A model generated the notes under the pieces. That model was not told the DNA's origin. It saw only the letters and a list, made by a program, of their open reading frames with translations, and ran no database searches. A program made the translations under genes and the position numbers. DNA of 11,632 bases. It comes from an uncultured Cellvibrio sp. (GTDB taxonomy: Bacteria > Pseudomonadota > Gammaproteobacteria > Pseudomonadales > Cellvibrionaceae). Shown piece after piece: positions 1-5,719 of the stretch. Position 1 is the first letter of the stretch, and each line of letters begins with the position of its first letter. The stretch covers positions 1 through 11,632 of the forward strand of contig CAMPIG010000109.1 in assembly GCA_946886255.1 (NCBI GenBank). Direction: 5' to 3'.

Positions 1-830
1 GAATGTCCGCTGCGAGTATCACGCGGGCGGTGGCATCTCTGGAAGCGCGCTTGGGCGCATTATTATTATCGCGTACTACGCGGCGCGTTTATGTGTCGGA
101 AACGGGTCAGCGTTATCTGGAAGATTGCCGACGTATCCTGGCTGAATTAACGGAGGCCGAGGAGTCCGCATCCGGAAGTTATGCCATAGCGCGCGGCCAA
201 CTGGTTATCACGGCGCCGGTCTTGTTCGGTGAGCTATATATCACACCGCTGATGGTTGGTTATCTCAATGAACATCCGCAAGTCAGTATCAAGGCACTGA
301 TGGTTGATCGGGTGATTAACATGATGGATGAAGGCGTAGACGTGGCTCTCCGTATTGGGCACTTGCCTGACAGTGGGCTCTATGCGCTACGGGTCGGAAG
401 CGTCAGGCGTGTGGTTTGTGCGGCGCCGGCGTTCCTGAATCGCCATGGCCGCCCTCAACATCCAGATGAACTTCGCGAGCAGCCAGTAGCGTTAGTGTCC
501 AACAGTCCATTGCTCGCCAAATGGCAATTTAGCGTGGATGGAGGGACGACAGCATTCTTGCCGGATGCACGTTTGGTGGTGACAGCAAATCAGGCGGCAA
601 TCAGTGCGGCGGTATCCGGCTGGGGCTATACCTGTGTGCTTTCCTATCAAGTAGCGCGACAGGTGGCAAAAAGTGAGTTGGAAATTGTGCTACAGGATTA
701 TGAGCTGCCAGCATTGCCGGTGCATGTGGTGTATCAGGGAGGAGCAAAGGTATCTGCCAGGGTGCGCACGTTTGTCGATTATTGTGTAACACACTTGCGT
801 GCTGATCCTGCCTTACATTTTTCACCGTGA
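1..830 (+). CDS. LysR-type transcriptional regulator, 5' end cut by the window
   Basis: This is a DNA-binding regulator of the LysR family. The visible part opens inside the N-terminal winged helix-turn-helix: SITRAVASLEARLGALL is the recognition-helix region and SRTTRRVYVSETG is the wing, which normally lie about 30 residues into the protein. A linker helix (about residues 35-55 counted from the Met at base 3) leads into the effector-binding domain, starting near GQLVITAPVLFGELY and running to the end. The ATG at base 3 is very unlikely to be the true start, because it would delete half of the DNA-binding domain. The sequence fits the large CrgA/DsdC-like branch with RTTR wings; the ligand cannot be read from sequence. 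The gene lies 170 bases ahead of the glutathione S-transferase gene on the same strand, so that gene pair is a plausible target. Family assignment is firm; the target is inferred. Confidence 0.93.
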   Translation, partial: MSAASITRAVASLEARLGALLLSRTTRRVYVSETGQRYLEDCRRILAELTEAEESASGSYAIARGQLVITAPVLFGELYITPLMVGYLNEHPQVSIKALMVDRVINMMDEGVDVALRIGHLPDSGLYALRVGSVRRVVCAAPAFLNRHGRPQHPDELREQPVALVSNSPLLAKWQFSVDGGTTAFLPDARLVVTANQAAISAAVSGWGYTCVLSYQVARQVAKSELEIVLQDYELPALPVHVVYQGGAKVSARVRTFVDYCVTHLRADPALHFSP

Positions 831-837
831 TTGTTGT

Positions 838-862
838 GGCTGAGAAATATTCAGCCGGTGTC
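838..862 (+). terminator. Possible weak terminator after the LysR gene
   Basis: Six-base stem GGCTGA (838-843) and TCAGCC (851-856) with a 7-base loop, starting 8 bases after the LysR stop codon. It is followed by a pyrimidine-rich but not pure T stretch (GGTGTCTTCTTTC). The position suits a terminator, but the weak tail makes it uncertain. Confidence 0.35.
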
Positions 863-908
863 TTCTTTCACGGCGATCGCTGATTACATTCGCAGGTTGT
901 TGCGCAGA

Positions 909-945
909 TTGAAATAGTCTTTTGCAGAATCTGATTATTCTCTGC
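909..945 (+). promoter_or_regulatory. Candidate promoter/operator of the GST operon
   Basis: A -35-like TTGAAA (909-914) lies 18 bases before a -10-like GATTAT (933-938). The -10 is covered by a dyad whose arms are GCAGAAT (924-930) and ATTCTCTGC (937-945, two extra bases in the right arm). A dyad over a promoter between a LysR gene and its neighbour is the usual place for a LysR operator. The match to sigma-70 consensus is only moderate and the dyad is imperfect. Confidence 0.3.
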
Positions 946-1000
946 GATAGCAATGTCTCCCACAATGGCTGCGACAATTCATCTTGTTTAGGAGCCAATT

Positions 1001-1630
1001 ATGTCAACCAAACCTGTCAAACTTTATCGCCACGTTTTATCTGGACATTGTCATCGCGTTGAATTGATGTTGTCGTTGCTCGAACTCCCGGTGGAGTTCA
1101 TTGAGGTAGATCTGGCAAACCGAGCGCATAAGCAGCCTGAGTTTCTCAGCTTGAACAGCTTCGGTCAGGTTCCCGTCATTGATGACAACGGATTGATACT
1201 GGCAGACGCTAACGCGATTCTGGTTTATCTCGCCAAACGCTACGCGCCTGATAAGTGGTTGCCGGACGATGCCGTGGGTGCGGCAAAAGTTCAGCGGTGG
1301 TTATCGGTAGCGGCAGGCCCTTTGGCTTTTGGTCCTGCGAAAGCACGGCTCATCACAGTCTTTGGTGCCCCCTTTAATGCGGAGGACGTTATCAATTCCG
1401 CTCATGCGCTTCTTTCAGTTATGAACCTAGAATTATCGCGCAACGCATTTCTCGTGGGTGATCAGCCGACCATCGCCGATATCGCCGGATACAGCTACGT
1501 CGCGCACGCACCGGAAGGCAATGTCTCTTTACAAGCGTATCCGCAGGTGCTCGCCTGGTTAAATCGCGTGGAAGCTTTACCTGGCTTTGTACCGATGAAA
1601 AAGTCGCCTGTTGGCTTGATGAAAGCGTGA
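1001..1630 (+). CDS. Glutathione S-transferase family protein
   Basis: A 209-residue protein with the usual two-domain GST layout, which conjugates glutathione to electrophiles or reduces with it in the cytoplasm. Residues 6-80 form the thioredoxin-like domain. KLYRHVLSGHCHRVELMLSLL carries the Ser14/His16 area that holds the active-site hydroxyl. FGQVPVIDDNG (54-64) contains the cis-proline loop. ADANAILVYLAKRYAP (68-83) is the glutathione gamma-glutamyl site. Residues 90-209 form the helical domain, with the N-capping segment TIADIA and the ending AYPQVLAWLNRVEALPGF. Where most relatives have Ser in the (E/D)SNAI motif, this protein has Ala70. The start is supported by AGGAG at 990-994, 6 bases before the ATG. 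The stop overlaps the start of the next gene (GTGA), so the two are probably translated together. The substrate is unknown. Confidence 0.93.
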   Translation: MSTKPVKLYRHVLSGHCHRVELMLSLLELPVEFIEVDLANRAHKQPEFLSLNSFGQVPVIDDNGLILADANAILVYLAKRYAPDKWLPDDAVGAAKVQRWLSVAAGPLAFGPAKARLITVFGAPFNAEDVINSAHALLSVMNLELSRNAFLVGDQPTIADIAGYSYVAHAPEGNVSLQAYPQVLAWLNRVEALPGFVPMKKSPVGLMKA

Positions 1631-2604
1631 ACAAGACAATGAAAACTATCGATGAAGATCGCCATGATCCCTGGCATTCAGGCGAGCGCCAGTTGCACAC
1701 GCTTGCCGGGGTTACGGACAAGATGAAGCAGATAGGCGCACGCGTGATAAGGGACTATATGCCCGATCAACATCGTGATTTTTTTCAGCAGCTGCCCTTC
1801 ATGGTGATGGGTAGTGTCGACGCGCGGGGCGATGCCTGGGCTAGCATCTTGACTGGTCGTCCCGGCTTTGCCGTTTCACCTGAGCCTCGGCGCCTGCGCG
1901 TGAACAGTAGGCCAAGTTCGGAGGACCCGGCCTGCGACAACGTACAGCAGGGTATGGCGCTCGGTATGTTAGGAATTGAACTGGAAACGCGGCGGCGTAA
2001 TCGTGTCAATGGCGTCGTTAGTCAGCTCGATGCAGACGGTTTTGATCTGACGGTAGAGCAGTCGTTTGGTAATTGTCCGCAGTACATTCAAAAGCGTAAT
2101 TTTTCCTGGGTGGAAGACGAACAACATTCACGACCTGCGTTGTTAGCTGCGGATGAATTGAATGAGGTTGCGCGCAGGATAATTCGCCAGGCAGATACCT
2201 TGTTTGTTGCCAGTTATGTGGACGATTCAGCGACTGGCAGGCGCTCAGTGGATGTTTCTCACCGGGGTGGTCGGACCGGTTTCGTCCATATGGAGCGTAA
2301 TCGCCTCACAATTCCAGATTTTTCCGGTAATTTTCATTTCAATACGCTCGGTAATTTCATGGTGAATCCGCGCGCAGGGTTATTGTTTATTGACTTTGAA
2401 ACAGGGGATTTACTACAACTCACCGGACAAACAACGCTCGTTTTATCCGACCCCTCGATTTCGACATTCAAAGGTGCTGAGCGGTTGTGGTATTTTGATG
2501 TGACGCGCATGGTTTACCGCGCATCCGCGCTACCTTTGCGCTGGTCATTCGCAGAATGGTCGCCAAAAAGCTTGCAAACCGGCGTTTGGCATGAAGGTGT
2601 TTAA
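1627..2604 (+). CDS. Pyridoxamine 5'-phosphate oxidase-like flavin-binding protein (COG3576 type)
   Basis: A 325-residue cytoplasmic protein of the split-barrel FMN-binding group related to pyridoxamine phosphate oxidase. Diagnostic stretches are MPDQHRDFFQQLPFMVMGSV (45-64), WASILTGRPGF (71-81), FGNCPQYIQKR (147-157), DVSHRGGRTGFV (209-220) and PDFSGNFHFNTLGNF (230-244), followed by NPRAGLLFIDFETGDLLQLTG. In some bacteria this domain is fused to a ferredoxin/flavodoxin reductase; here it stands alone. The chosen GTG start overlaps the GST stop by four bases; an ATG four codons on (1639) is an alternative with no better ribosome site. Coupling to the GST suggests a shared redox or detoxification task, but the reaction is unknown. 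It should not be called PdxH, because the whole-length pattern differs. The gene ends 17 bases from the convergent gene on the other strand. Confidence 0.88.
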   Translation: MNKTMKTIDEDRHDPWHSGERQLHTLAGVTDKMKQIGARVIRDYMPDQHRDFFQQLPFMVMGSVDARGDAWASILTGRPGFAVSPEPRRLRVNSRPSSEDPACDNVQQGMALGMLGIELETRRRNRVNGVVSQLDADGFDLTVEQSFGNCPQYIQKRNFSWVEDEQHSRPALLAADELNEVARRIIRQADTLFVASYVDDSATGRRSVDVSHRGGRTGFVHMERNRLTIPDFSGNFHFNTLGNFMVNPRAGLLFIDFETGDLLQLTGQTTLVLSDPSISTFKGAERLWYFDVTRMVYRASALPLRWSFAEWSPKSLQTGVWHEGV

Positions 2605-2621
2605 CGATAGATGCATAAAAA

Positions 2622-3524
2622 TTAGCGGAAAATGGCTGCTGCGGCCTCTACAACCAACGCATGGCGGCGGGCCAGTGCGGATCTGTTCTTGTCATAACCA
2701 CCACCGATAACCGTAGCCACCGGAATAGATTTTTGCTGGCACATTTCGAGTACCAGATATTCCCGGTCGCGTATGCCTTCCCAGCTGATGTTGAGCAATC
2801 CGAGCGGATCTTTTTCATAGATATCAACACCGGCATCGTAGATCACCAAAGATGGTTTGAATTCGTTTAGCAGCCGGTGCAAGGTTTTTTCTACCACATC
2901 CAGATAATCCTGATCGTGTAATCCAATTGGCAATTCCACATCAAGATCACTTTGGGCTTTTCGTGCAGGAAAATTTTTTTCGCAATGAATCGAGCAGGTA
3001 AAAATACTTGGCTGCTCCTTCAGGATGCTGGCCGTGCCGTCACCCTGATGAACATCACAATCAAAAATCAAAATCTTTTCCGCCTTGCCTTGTTCAATCA
3101 AGGCGCGTGATGCAATGGCTAAATCATTCACGATGCAAAAGCCGGAAGCAAAATCATAATGCGCATGATGCGTGCCGCCCGCCAGGTGACAAGCAATGCC
3201 ATGTTGCAATGCGAGCGACGCGGCGAGCAAGGTGCCGTTGGGCGAGATCAAGGTGCGGCGCATCAAGCCTTCGCTCCAGGGCAAACCCATTCGTCGGATT
3301 TCTTGCGCAGACTGCCGGTTGTGGATAAAACGTTCCAGATAATCCCGGGAATGCGCCAGCTCCAGAATGATTTGTTTGGCTTTACCCGGTCGAAACGTAT
3401 TACTGGTTGTGGCGATACCACGTTCCTGCAGATAGTCATGCAGCAAACGGAATTTTTCCATAGGAAAACGATGCTTACTGTCAAAGTCAAAGCTATACGC
3501 CGGGTTGGTTACAAGTGGAATCAT
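2622..3524 (-). CDS. Histone deacetylase family protein, class IV (HDAC11-like)
   Basis: A 300-residue zinc-dependent amidohydrolase of the arginase/deacetylase fold. The order of motifs fits the bacterial class IV group: HRFPMEKFRLL near the start, GGTHHAH (116-122) with the catalytic His pair 119/120, GFCIVNDLAIA (128-138), FDCDVHQGDGTA (154-165) with zinc ligands Asp157 and His159, YDAGVDIYEKDPLG (229-242) with zinc ligand Asp234, and GGGYDKN (274-280) with the transition-state Tyr277. All key residues are present, so it should be active. Bacterial relatives remove acyl groups from lysines, polyamines or other small acetylated amides; the substrate here is unknown. It lies 77 bases downstream of the DUF938 gene on the same strand and may be co-transcribed with it. 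No strong ribosome site is visible before the ATG. Confidence 0.92.
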   Translation of the reverse strand: MIPLVTNPAYSFDFDSKHRFPMEKFRLLHDYLQERGIATTSNTFRPGKAKQIILELAHSRDYLERFIHNRQSAQEIRRMGLPWSEGLMRRTLISPNGTLLAASLALQHGIACHLAGGTHHAHYDFASGFCIVNDLAIASRALIEQGKAEKILIFDCDVHQGDGTASILKEQPSIFTCSIHCEKNFPARKAQSDLDVELPIGLHDQDYLDVVEKTLHRLLNEFKPSLVIYDAGVDIYEKDPLGLLNISWEGIRDREYLVLEMCQQKSIPVATVIGGGYDKNRSALARRHALVVEAAAAIFR

Positions 3525-3601
3525 GATAAGCGTAAATCGAAGCTAGCAAAAAACGTTAAATAAAAATGTACAGCCCTGTTGTGGTGATACTTTGATACGC
3601 A

Positions 3602-4195
3602 TCATTGTTTACGCCAGATGATCAGGCGGTTGTTGGCGGGCATGGCATTATCTTCCAACAAACTCAACCCGACAGTTTCGGCTGTTTCATTAACCGCTTC
3701 AAAGTCGCGAATACCTTGTTCGGGATCTATAGCTTTAAGGTGTTGATCAAATTGGCGATTGCTGTCACTGGTATAGCGACCTTGGTAATTGAATGGACCG
3801 TACAGAGCGAAAAGTCCGGCGGGCGGCAGGCGTCGGCCGACCTGCTGAATCATATGGCACGCGCTGGTCCAGTTCATAATATGGGCTGTATTTGCGCTAA
3901 AAACGGCATCAAAACCGGTTGGCCAGTGTGCTTGTGTCACATCGAGAACTTGCGGTGGGCGAAGGTTAGTATGAGGGTATTCTGCGAGCCACAGGTTGAT
4001 GCCGGGTAGACAAATGTCGCGATCAGAAGTCTGCCAGATCAGATGCGGCATTGCTGCCGAAAAATGAATGGCATGCTGGCCGGTGCCTGAGCCTATTTCC
4101 AACACATGGCGAACTTGTTGGAAATGCCGGAGCAATACCACGAGTATGGGGTCTTTGTTATTTTCACAAGCTTGGGAAAAAGGTTTGTTTGACAT
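3602..4195 (-). CDS. DUF938 family protein, SAM-dependent methyltransferase fold
   Basis: A 197-residue protein that matches the DUF938 family over its full length. Signs are the N-terminal SQACENNKDPIL, the glycine-rich SAM loop HVLEIGSGTGQHAIHF (30-45), the acidic TSDRD after strand 2, FDAVFSANTAHIMNW (95-109), LYGPFNYQGRYTSDSN (131-146), GIRDFEAVN (161-169) and the ending MPANNRLIIWRKQ. The substrate of this family is not established. I prefer the ATG at 4195 over a TTG three codons upstream (4204), because relatives begin close to the NKPFSQACE segment. A good promoter lies 30-60 bases upstream. The deacetylase-family gene follows on the same strand. The pairing hints at a modification/de-modification theme, but that is speculation. 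Confidence 0.88.
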   Translation of the reverse strand: MSNKPFSQACENNKDPILVVLLRHFQQVRHVLEIGSGTGQHAIHFSAAMPHLIWQTSDRDICLPGINLWLAEYPHTNLRPPQVLDVTQAHWPTGFDAVFSANTAHIMNWTSACHMIQQVGRRLPPAGLFALYGPFNYQGRYTSDSNRQFDQHLKAIDPEQGIRDFEAVNETAETVGLSLLEDNAMPANNRLIIWRKQ

Positions 4196-4225
4196 GGTCC
4201 GCAATCAATAGAAAATGATCTTCAG

Positions 4226-4254
4226 ACTATAGCGATTGTTGGTAGCAAGGTAAA
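4226..4254 (-). promoter_or_regulatory. Sigma-70 promoter for the DUF938/deacetylase unit
   Basis: Read on the minus strand, TTTACC (4254-4249; 4 of 6 consensus bases) and TATAGT (4231-4226; 5 of 6) are separated by exactly 17 bases. Transcription would start near 4219, giving a leader of about 24 bases before the ATG at 4195. It is placed just downstream of the terminator that ends the previous unit. Confidence 0.62.
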
Positions 4255-4278
4255 TCCGATAGTGGAGAAAATGCTCAT

Positions 4279-4309
4279 AAAAAACCTCCGTCAGTGCGGA
4301 GGTTTTTTT
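4279..4309. terminator. Bidirectional Rho-independent terminator
   Basis: A perfect stem CCTCCG (4285-4290) and CGGAGG (4297-4302) with a 6-base loop, flanked by an A6 run on the left and a T7 run on the right. It therefore works in both directions. On the minus strand it follows the stop of the entericidin-like gene by 17 bases. Confidence 0.9.
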
Positions 4310-4325
4310 GGTCCAACAGAGGTAA

Positions 4326-4469
4326 TTATTCGCGCGCTTCGCGAGACTCTCTTTGAATGGCTTCGCCACCGCCTTCGAGGTCTTCGCCTGCACCTTCGAT
4401 GGTGTTGCAGCCAGTAAAAATAGAAATCAGGCTAATAAAGAACAATGAAGTCAGTAATTTCTTTGACAT
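4326..4469 (-). CDS. Entericidin A/B-type small lipoprotein
   Basis: A 47-residue protein. A short positive N-terminus (MSKK) is followed by a hydrophobic signal segment and a lipobox-like FTGC with Cys21 as the lipidated residue. The mature part CNTIEGAGEDLEGGGEAIQ is the hallmark of entericidin-like lipoproteins (CNTxxGxGxD...GGxAI). It ends in a charged tail. In Escherichia coli the entericidin pair EcnA/EcnB acts as antidote and bacteriolytic toxin in stationary phase; for most single homologues in other bacteria no function is proven. Phe at -3 of the lipobox is less usual than Leu or Val. A purine-rich AAAGGGAAAA lies just upstream of the ATG. A two-way terminator follows. The gene is 56 bases downstream of the DUF3309 gene and may share its transcript. 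Confidence 0.85.
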   Translation of the reverse strand: MSKKLLTSLFFISLISIFTGCNTIEGAGEDLEGGGEAIQRESREARE

Positions 4470-4495
4470 AGCTTTTCCCTTTCGGTTGATGAGTT

Positions 4496-4511
4496 AAACA
4501 ATATTTTGTTT
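4496..4511. repeat. Small A/T inverted repeat between two small genes
   Basis: AAACAA (4496-4501) and TTGTTT (4506-4511) flank TATT in the spacer between the DUF3309 and entericidin-type genes. It is AT-rich and could be a weak hairpin or an operator half-site pair; no clear function. Confidence 0.3.
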
Positions 4512-4525
4512 GCTTCGGATGTACC

Positions 4526-4684
4526 CTAGATGCGCCCCATTAACAACAAAATTAACAACACCAGCAAAACAACGCCCAGAATACCGCTGGGCCCGTATCC
4601 CCAAGAGCGGCTGTGGGGCCAGCTGGGTATGGCGCCCACTAACAACAAGATCACAATAATTAATAACACTGTTCCTACGCTCAT
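4526..4684 (-). CDS. DUF3309 family small membrane protein
   Basis: A 52-residue protein with two hydrophobic helices (about residues 4-18 and 34-49) around a short polar loop SWPHSRSWGYGPSG (21-34). The pattern M..GTVLLIIVILLLVGAIPSWPHSRSWGYGPSG...LGRI-like end is that of DUF3309, small proteins of unknown function common in proteobacteria. The start is well fixed by AAAGGAG (4697-4691 on the minus strand), 6 bases before the ATG. It should sit in the inner membrane as a hairpin. Its neighbour is the entericidin-type lipoprotein, so the two may form a small envelope-stress unit; this is inferred only from position. Confidence 0.87.
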   Translation of the reverse strand: MSVGTVLLIIVILLLVGAIPSWPHSRSWGYGPSGILGVVLLVLLILLLMGRI

Positions 4685-4717
4685 AATGCACTCCTTTAGG
4701 TTTATGCATGTGAGACT

Positions 4718-4723
4718 AGAATA
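4718..4723 (-). promoter_or_regulatory. Possible -10 element (RpoS-like) for the small envelope genes
   Basis: On the minus strand CTATTCTAG (4724-4716) contains TATTCT, preceded by C, which resembles sigma-S preferred -10 sites (CTATACT). A start near 4711 would give a leader of about 27 bases. No clear -35 is present, which sigma-S tolerates. Confidence 0.3.
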
Positions 4724-4785
4724 GGAGCCCGGACTTTAAATATCAGTTCGCTCCCGTACATAGATTTTGTGTGCCTGTTGAAACG

Positions 4786-4900
4786 TGACGTCAATCAAAA
4801 TGAAAAATTTTTTGTAAGAATACCTGGAACAAAAAAACGGTTAAGGGATCAGGGGTAAATTTTTTTGCACGATAAGCGAGTTCAAGAGAATGTGACGTCA
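4786..4900. repeat. Pair of TGACGTCA palindromes
   Basis: The 11-base string GTGACGTCAAT occurs at 4785-4795 and again at 4892-4902, each centred on the perfect palindrome TGACGTCA, 107 bases apart (about ten helical turns). Each has an A-T tract of the form AAATTTTTT on its side facing the other. This could be a two-site operator that loops DNA. No binding protein can be named. Confidence 0.45.
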
Positions 4901-5107
4901 ATGCCGATGTATTGCGGTCGACTTGAAGGGAGAAGATGTATCGTTGATACGATCATTTTGGTGGTCTTGAGTTACTTCATCACCGAGGCTGTTGTTTCGA
5001 TCCTGACCTCAATCATGTCACGAGGCTACCTTAGCTCAAATGCAGACTATTTTACTGCGCAGGGTGGGGATACGTTTGTCAGTCACCATCATATGCTGCT
5101 CAGGTAA
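4901..5107 (+). CDS. Doubtful small ORF with one hydrophobic segment
   Basis: A 68-codon frame from the ATG at 4901 (a longer TTG start at 4865 is less likely). It has one hydrophobic stretch, CIVDTIILVVLSYFITEAVV (about residues 13-32), that could span a membrane, and a polar tail ending HHHMLLR. There is no good ribosome site (only AAGAGAA about 15 bases upstream) and I recognise no family. It may be a chance frame in noncoding DNA. The start codon overlaps the end of the second GTGACGTCAAT repeat. Confidence 0.22.
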   Translation: MPMYCGRLEGRRCIVDTIILVVLSYFITEAVVSILTSIMSRGYLSSNADYFTAQGGDTFVSHHHMLLR

Positions 5108-5225
5108 TAAAAAAACGTGTTCTTAAGGCTGCGGCTTATGTAGAGCTAAAGCTTAATGGGCTGAATACGAATCTGGGAGGCATTACTCTATATAGCAATT
5201 CCCCGTGCGTGTTGTTGAGCAGGGT

Positions 5226-5249
5226 TTGGCCGAATAGGGGGGCGGCCAA
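5226..5249. repeat. Inverted repeat / hairpin
   Basis: Seven-base arms TTGGCCG (5226-5232) and CGGCCAA (5243-5249) around a 10-base G-rich loop (AATAGGGGGG). No T run follows it on either strand at the right place, so it is not a standard terminator. Confidence 0.45.
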
Positions 5250-5357
5250 GCAATGGTTAAAAATAATAATAATTACCTTTTTGAAAGCCTACTGACAGTA
5301 TCTGACAACGATATGTTGATAATGGTCTGGCTGCCGATGCAGGTATGTTGCGGGTAT

Positions 5358-5385
5358 GTTTAAGTCCCTTAATAAGAACTTAAAC
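5358..5385. promoter_or_regulatory. Nested inverted repeat, operator-like
   Basis: Perfect 8-base arms GTTTAAGT (5358-5365) and ACTTAAAC (5378-5385) enclose a 12-base spacer that itself contains the odd palindrome CTTAATAAG (5368-5376). A direct repeat GGTATGTT (5342-5349 and 5353-5360) leads into it. It lies about 335 bases before the efflux operon. The form suggests a protein-binding site; which gene it serves is unknown. Confidence 0.4.
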
Positions 5386-5427
5386 AATAGCTGTAAATAT
5401 TGATTGGACAGCTGGCCAAAAACCCCT

Positions 5428-5689
5428 ATGATTCATCACCGCCCGACTGTAAAGGCTTGTATCGGCGGCACTTTCATTTCGCTGCTGTGCATGTGTTTAC
5501 CGATGGTCGTGGCGTTTCTGGTCATTACATTTTGTGACATTTGTTAATTTCAGTTTCACCCTTGGCTATGCCACAATCGGCTGCTTTTTTGTGCGGTTGG
5601 TGTTCCCAATGGCTAAGCTCCGAGATAACCAGGGTCTGGTTGATCTTCGGGCTGTTTTTCTGAAACGGTCACTTCTGAATTCAGATTAA
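5428..5689 (+). other. Coding-like stretch: two overlapping short frames, possible gene remains
   Basis: Frame one (ATG 5428 to TAA 5547) gives 39 residues with a hydrophobic core, TFISLLCMCLPMVVAFLVIT. Frame two (open from 5453; GTG at 5534; TAA at 5687-5689) gives a piece containing SFTLGYATIGCFFVRLVFPM followed by a basic/polar tail. A hydrophobic N-terminal helix ending in VFP and then such a tail faintly recalls the start of PlsC-like acyltransferases, but the match is too loose to name it. Neither frame has a ribosome site. Either a tiny membrane protein or the decayed start of a gene is possible; chance is also possible. Confidence 0.2.
5658..5685. promoter_or_regulatory. TTCTGAA repeats with palindrome before the efflux operon
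   Basis: TTCTGAA occurs at 5658-5664 and 5673-5679 (15 bases apart). The second copy is part of the perfect 12-base palindrome TCTGAATTCAGA (5674-5685). The palindrome ends 34 bases before the adaptor ATG, a position suited to an operator or leader element for the efflux genes. Confidence 0.4.
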
Positions 5690-5719
5690 TTTTGTTTTTC
5701 CACTGGACGGTTGTTCCCT

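Larger units (their letters stand above)
4725..5427. other. Long intergenic region without a convincing gene
   Basis: About 700 bases. Contents seen: two TGACGTCA palindromes, A/T tracts at 4803-4814 and 4858-4866, one weak 68-codon reading frame, a hairpin at 5226-5249 and a nested dyad at 5358-5385. No tRNA, riboswitch or family-like protein could be recognised. Confidence 0.6.

Noticed and set aside
3159..3563. A 134-codon + strand frame across the deacetylase gene
   Set aside because: Antisense to a gene with full catalytic motifs; the composition is atypical and no domain is recognisable.
3605..4009. A 134-codon + strand frame across the DUF938 gene
   Set aside because: Antisense to a full-length DUF938 protein with a clear SAM-binding loop; no own features.
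4205..4393. A 62-codon minus-strand frame running through the terminator
   Set aside because: It overlaps the better-supported entericidin-type gene in another phase and reads through a strong terminator hairpin.
4494..4709. A 71-codon minus-strand frame over the DUF3309 gene
   Set aside because: The DUF3309 frame has the family pattern and an AAAGGAG site at correct spacing; this frame has neither.
4826..4852. GGAAC (4826-4830) and TCAG (4849-4852) as an ECF/RpoE-type promoter
   Set aside because: The -35-like part fits but the -10-like part is poor, and no convincing gene lies downstream.
5226..5249. The TTGGCCG hairpin as a terminator
   Set aside because: The loop is 10 bases long and no T run follows on either strand, so it is listed only as an inverted repeat.
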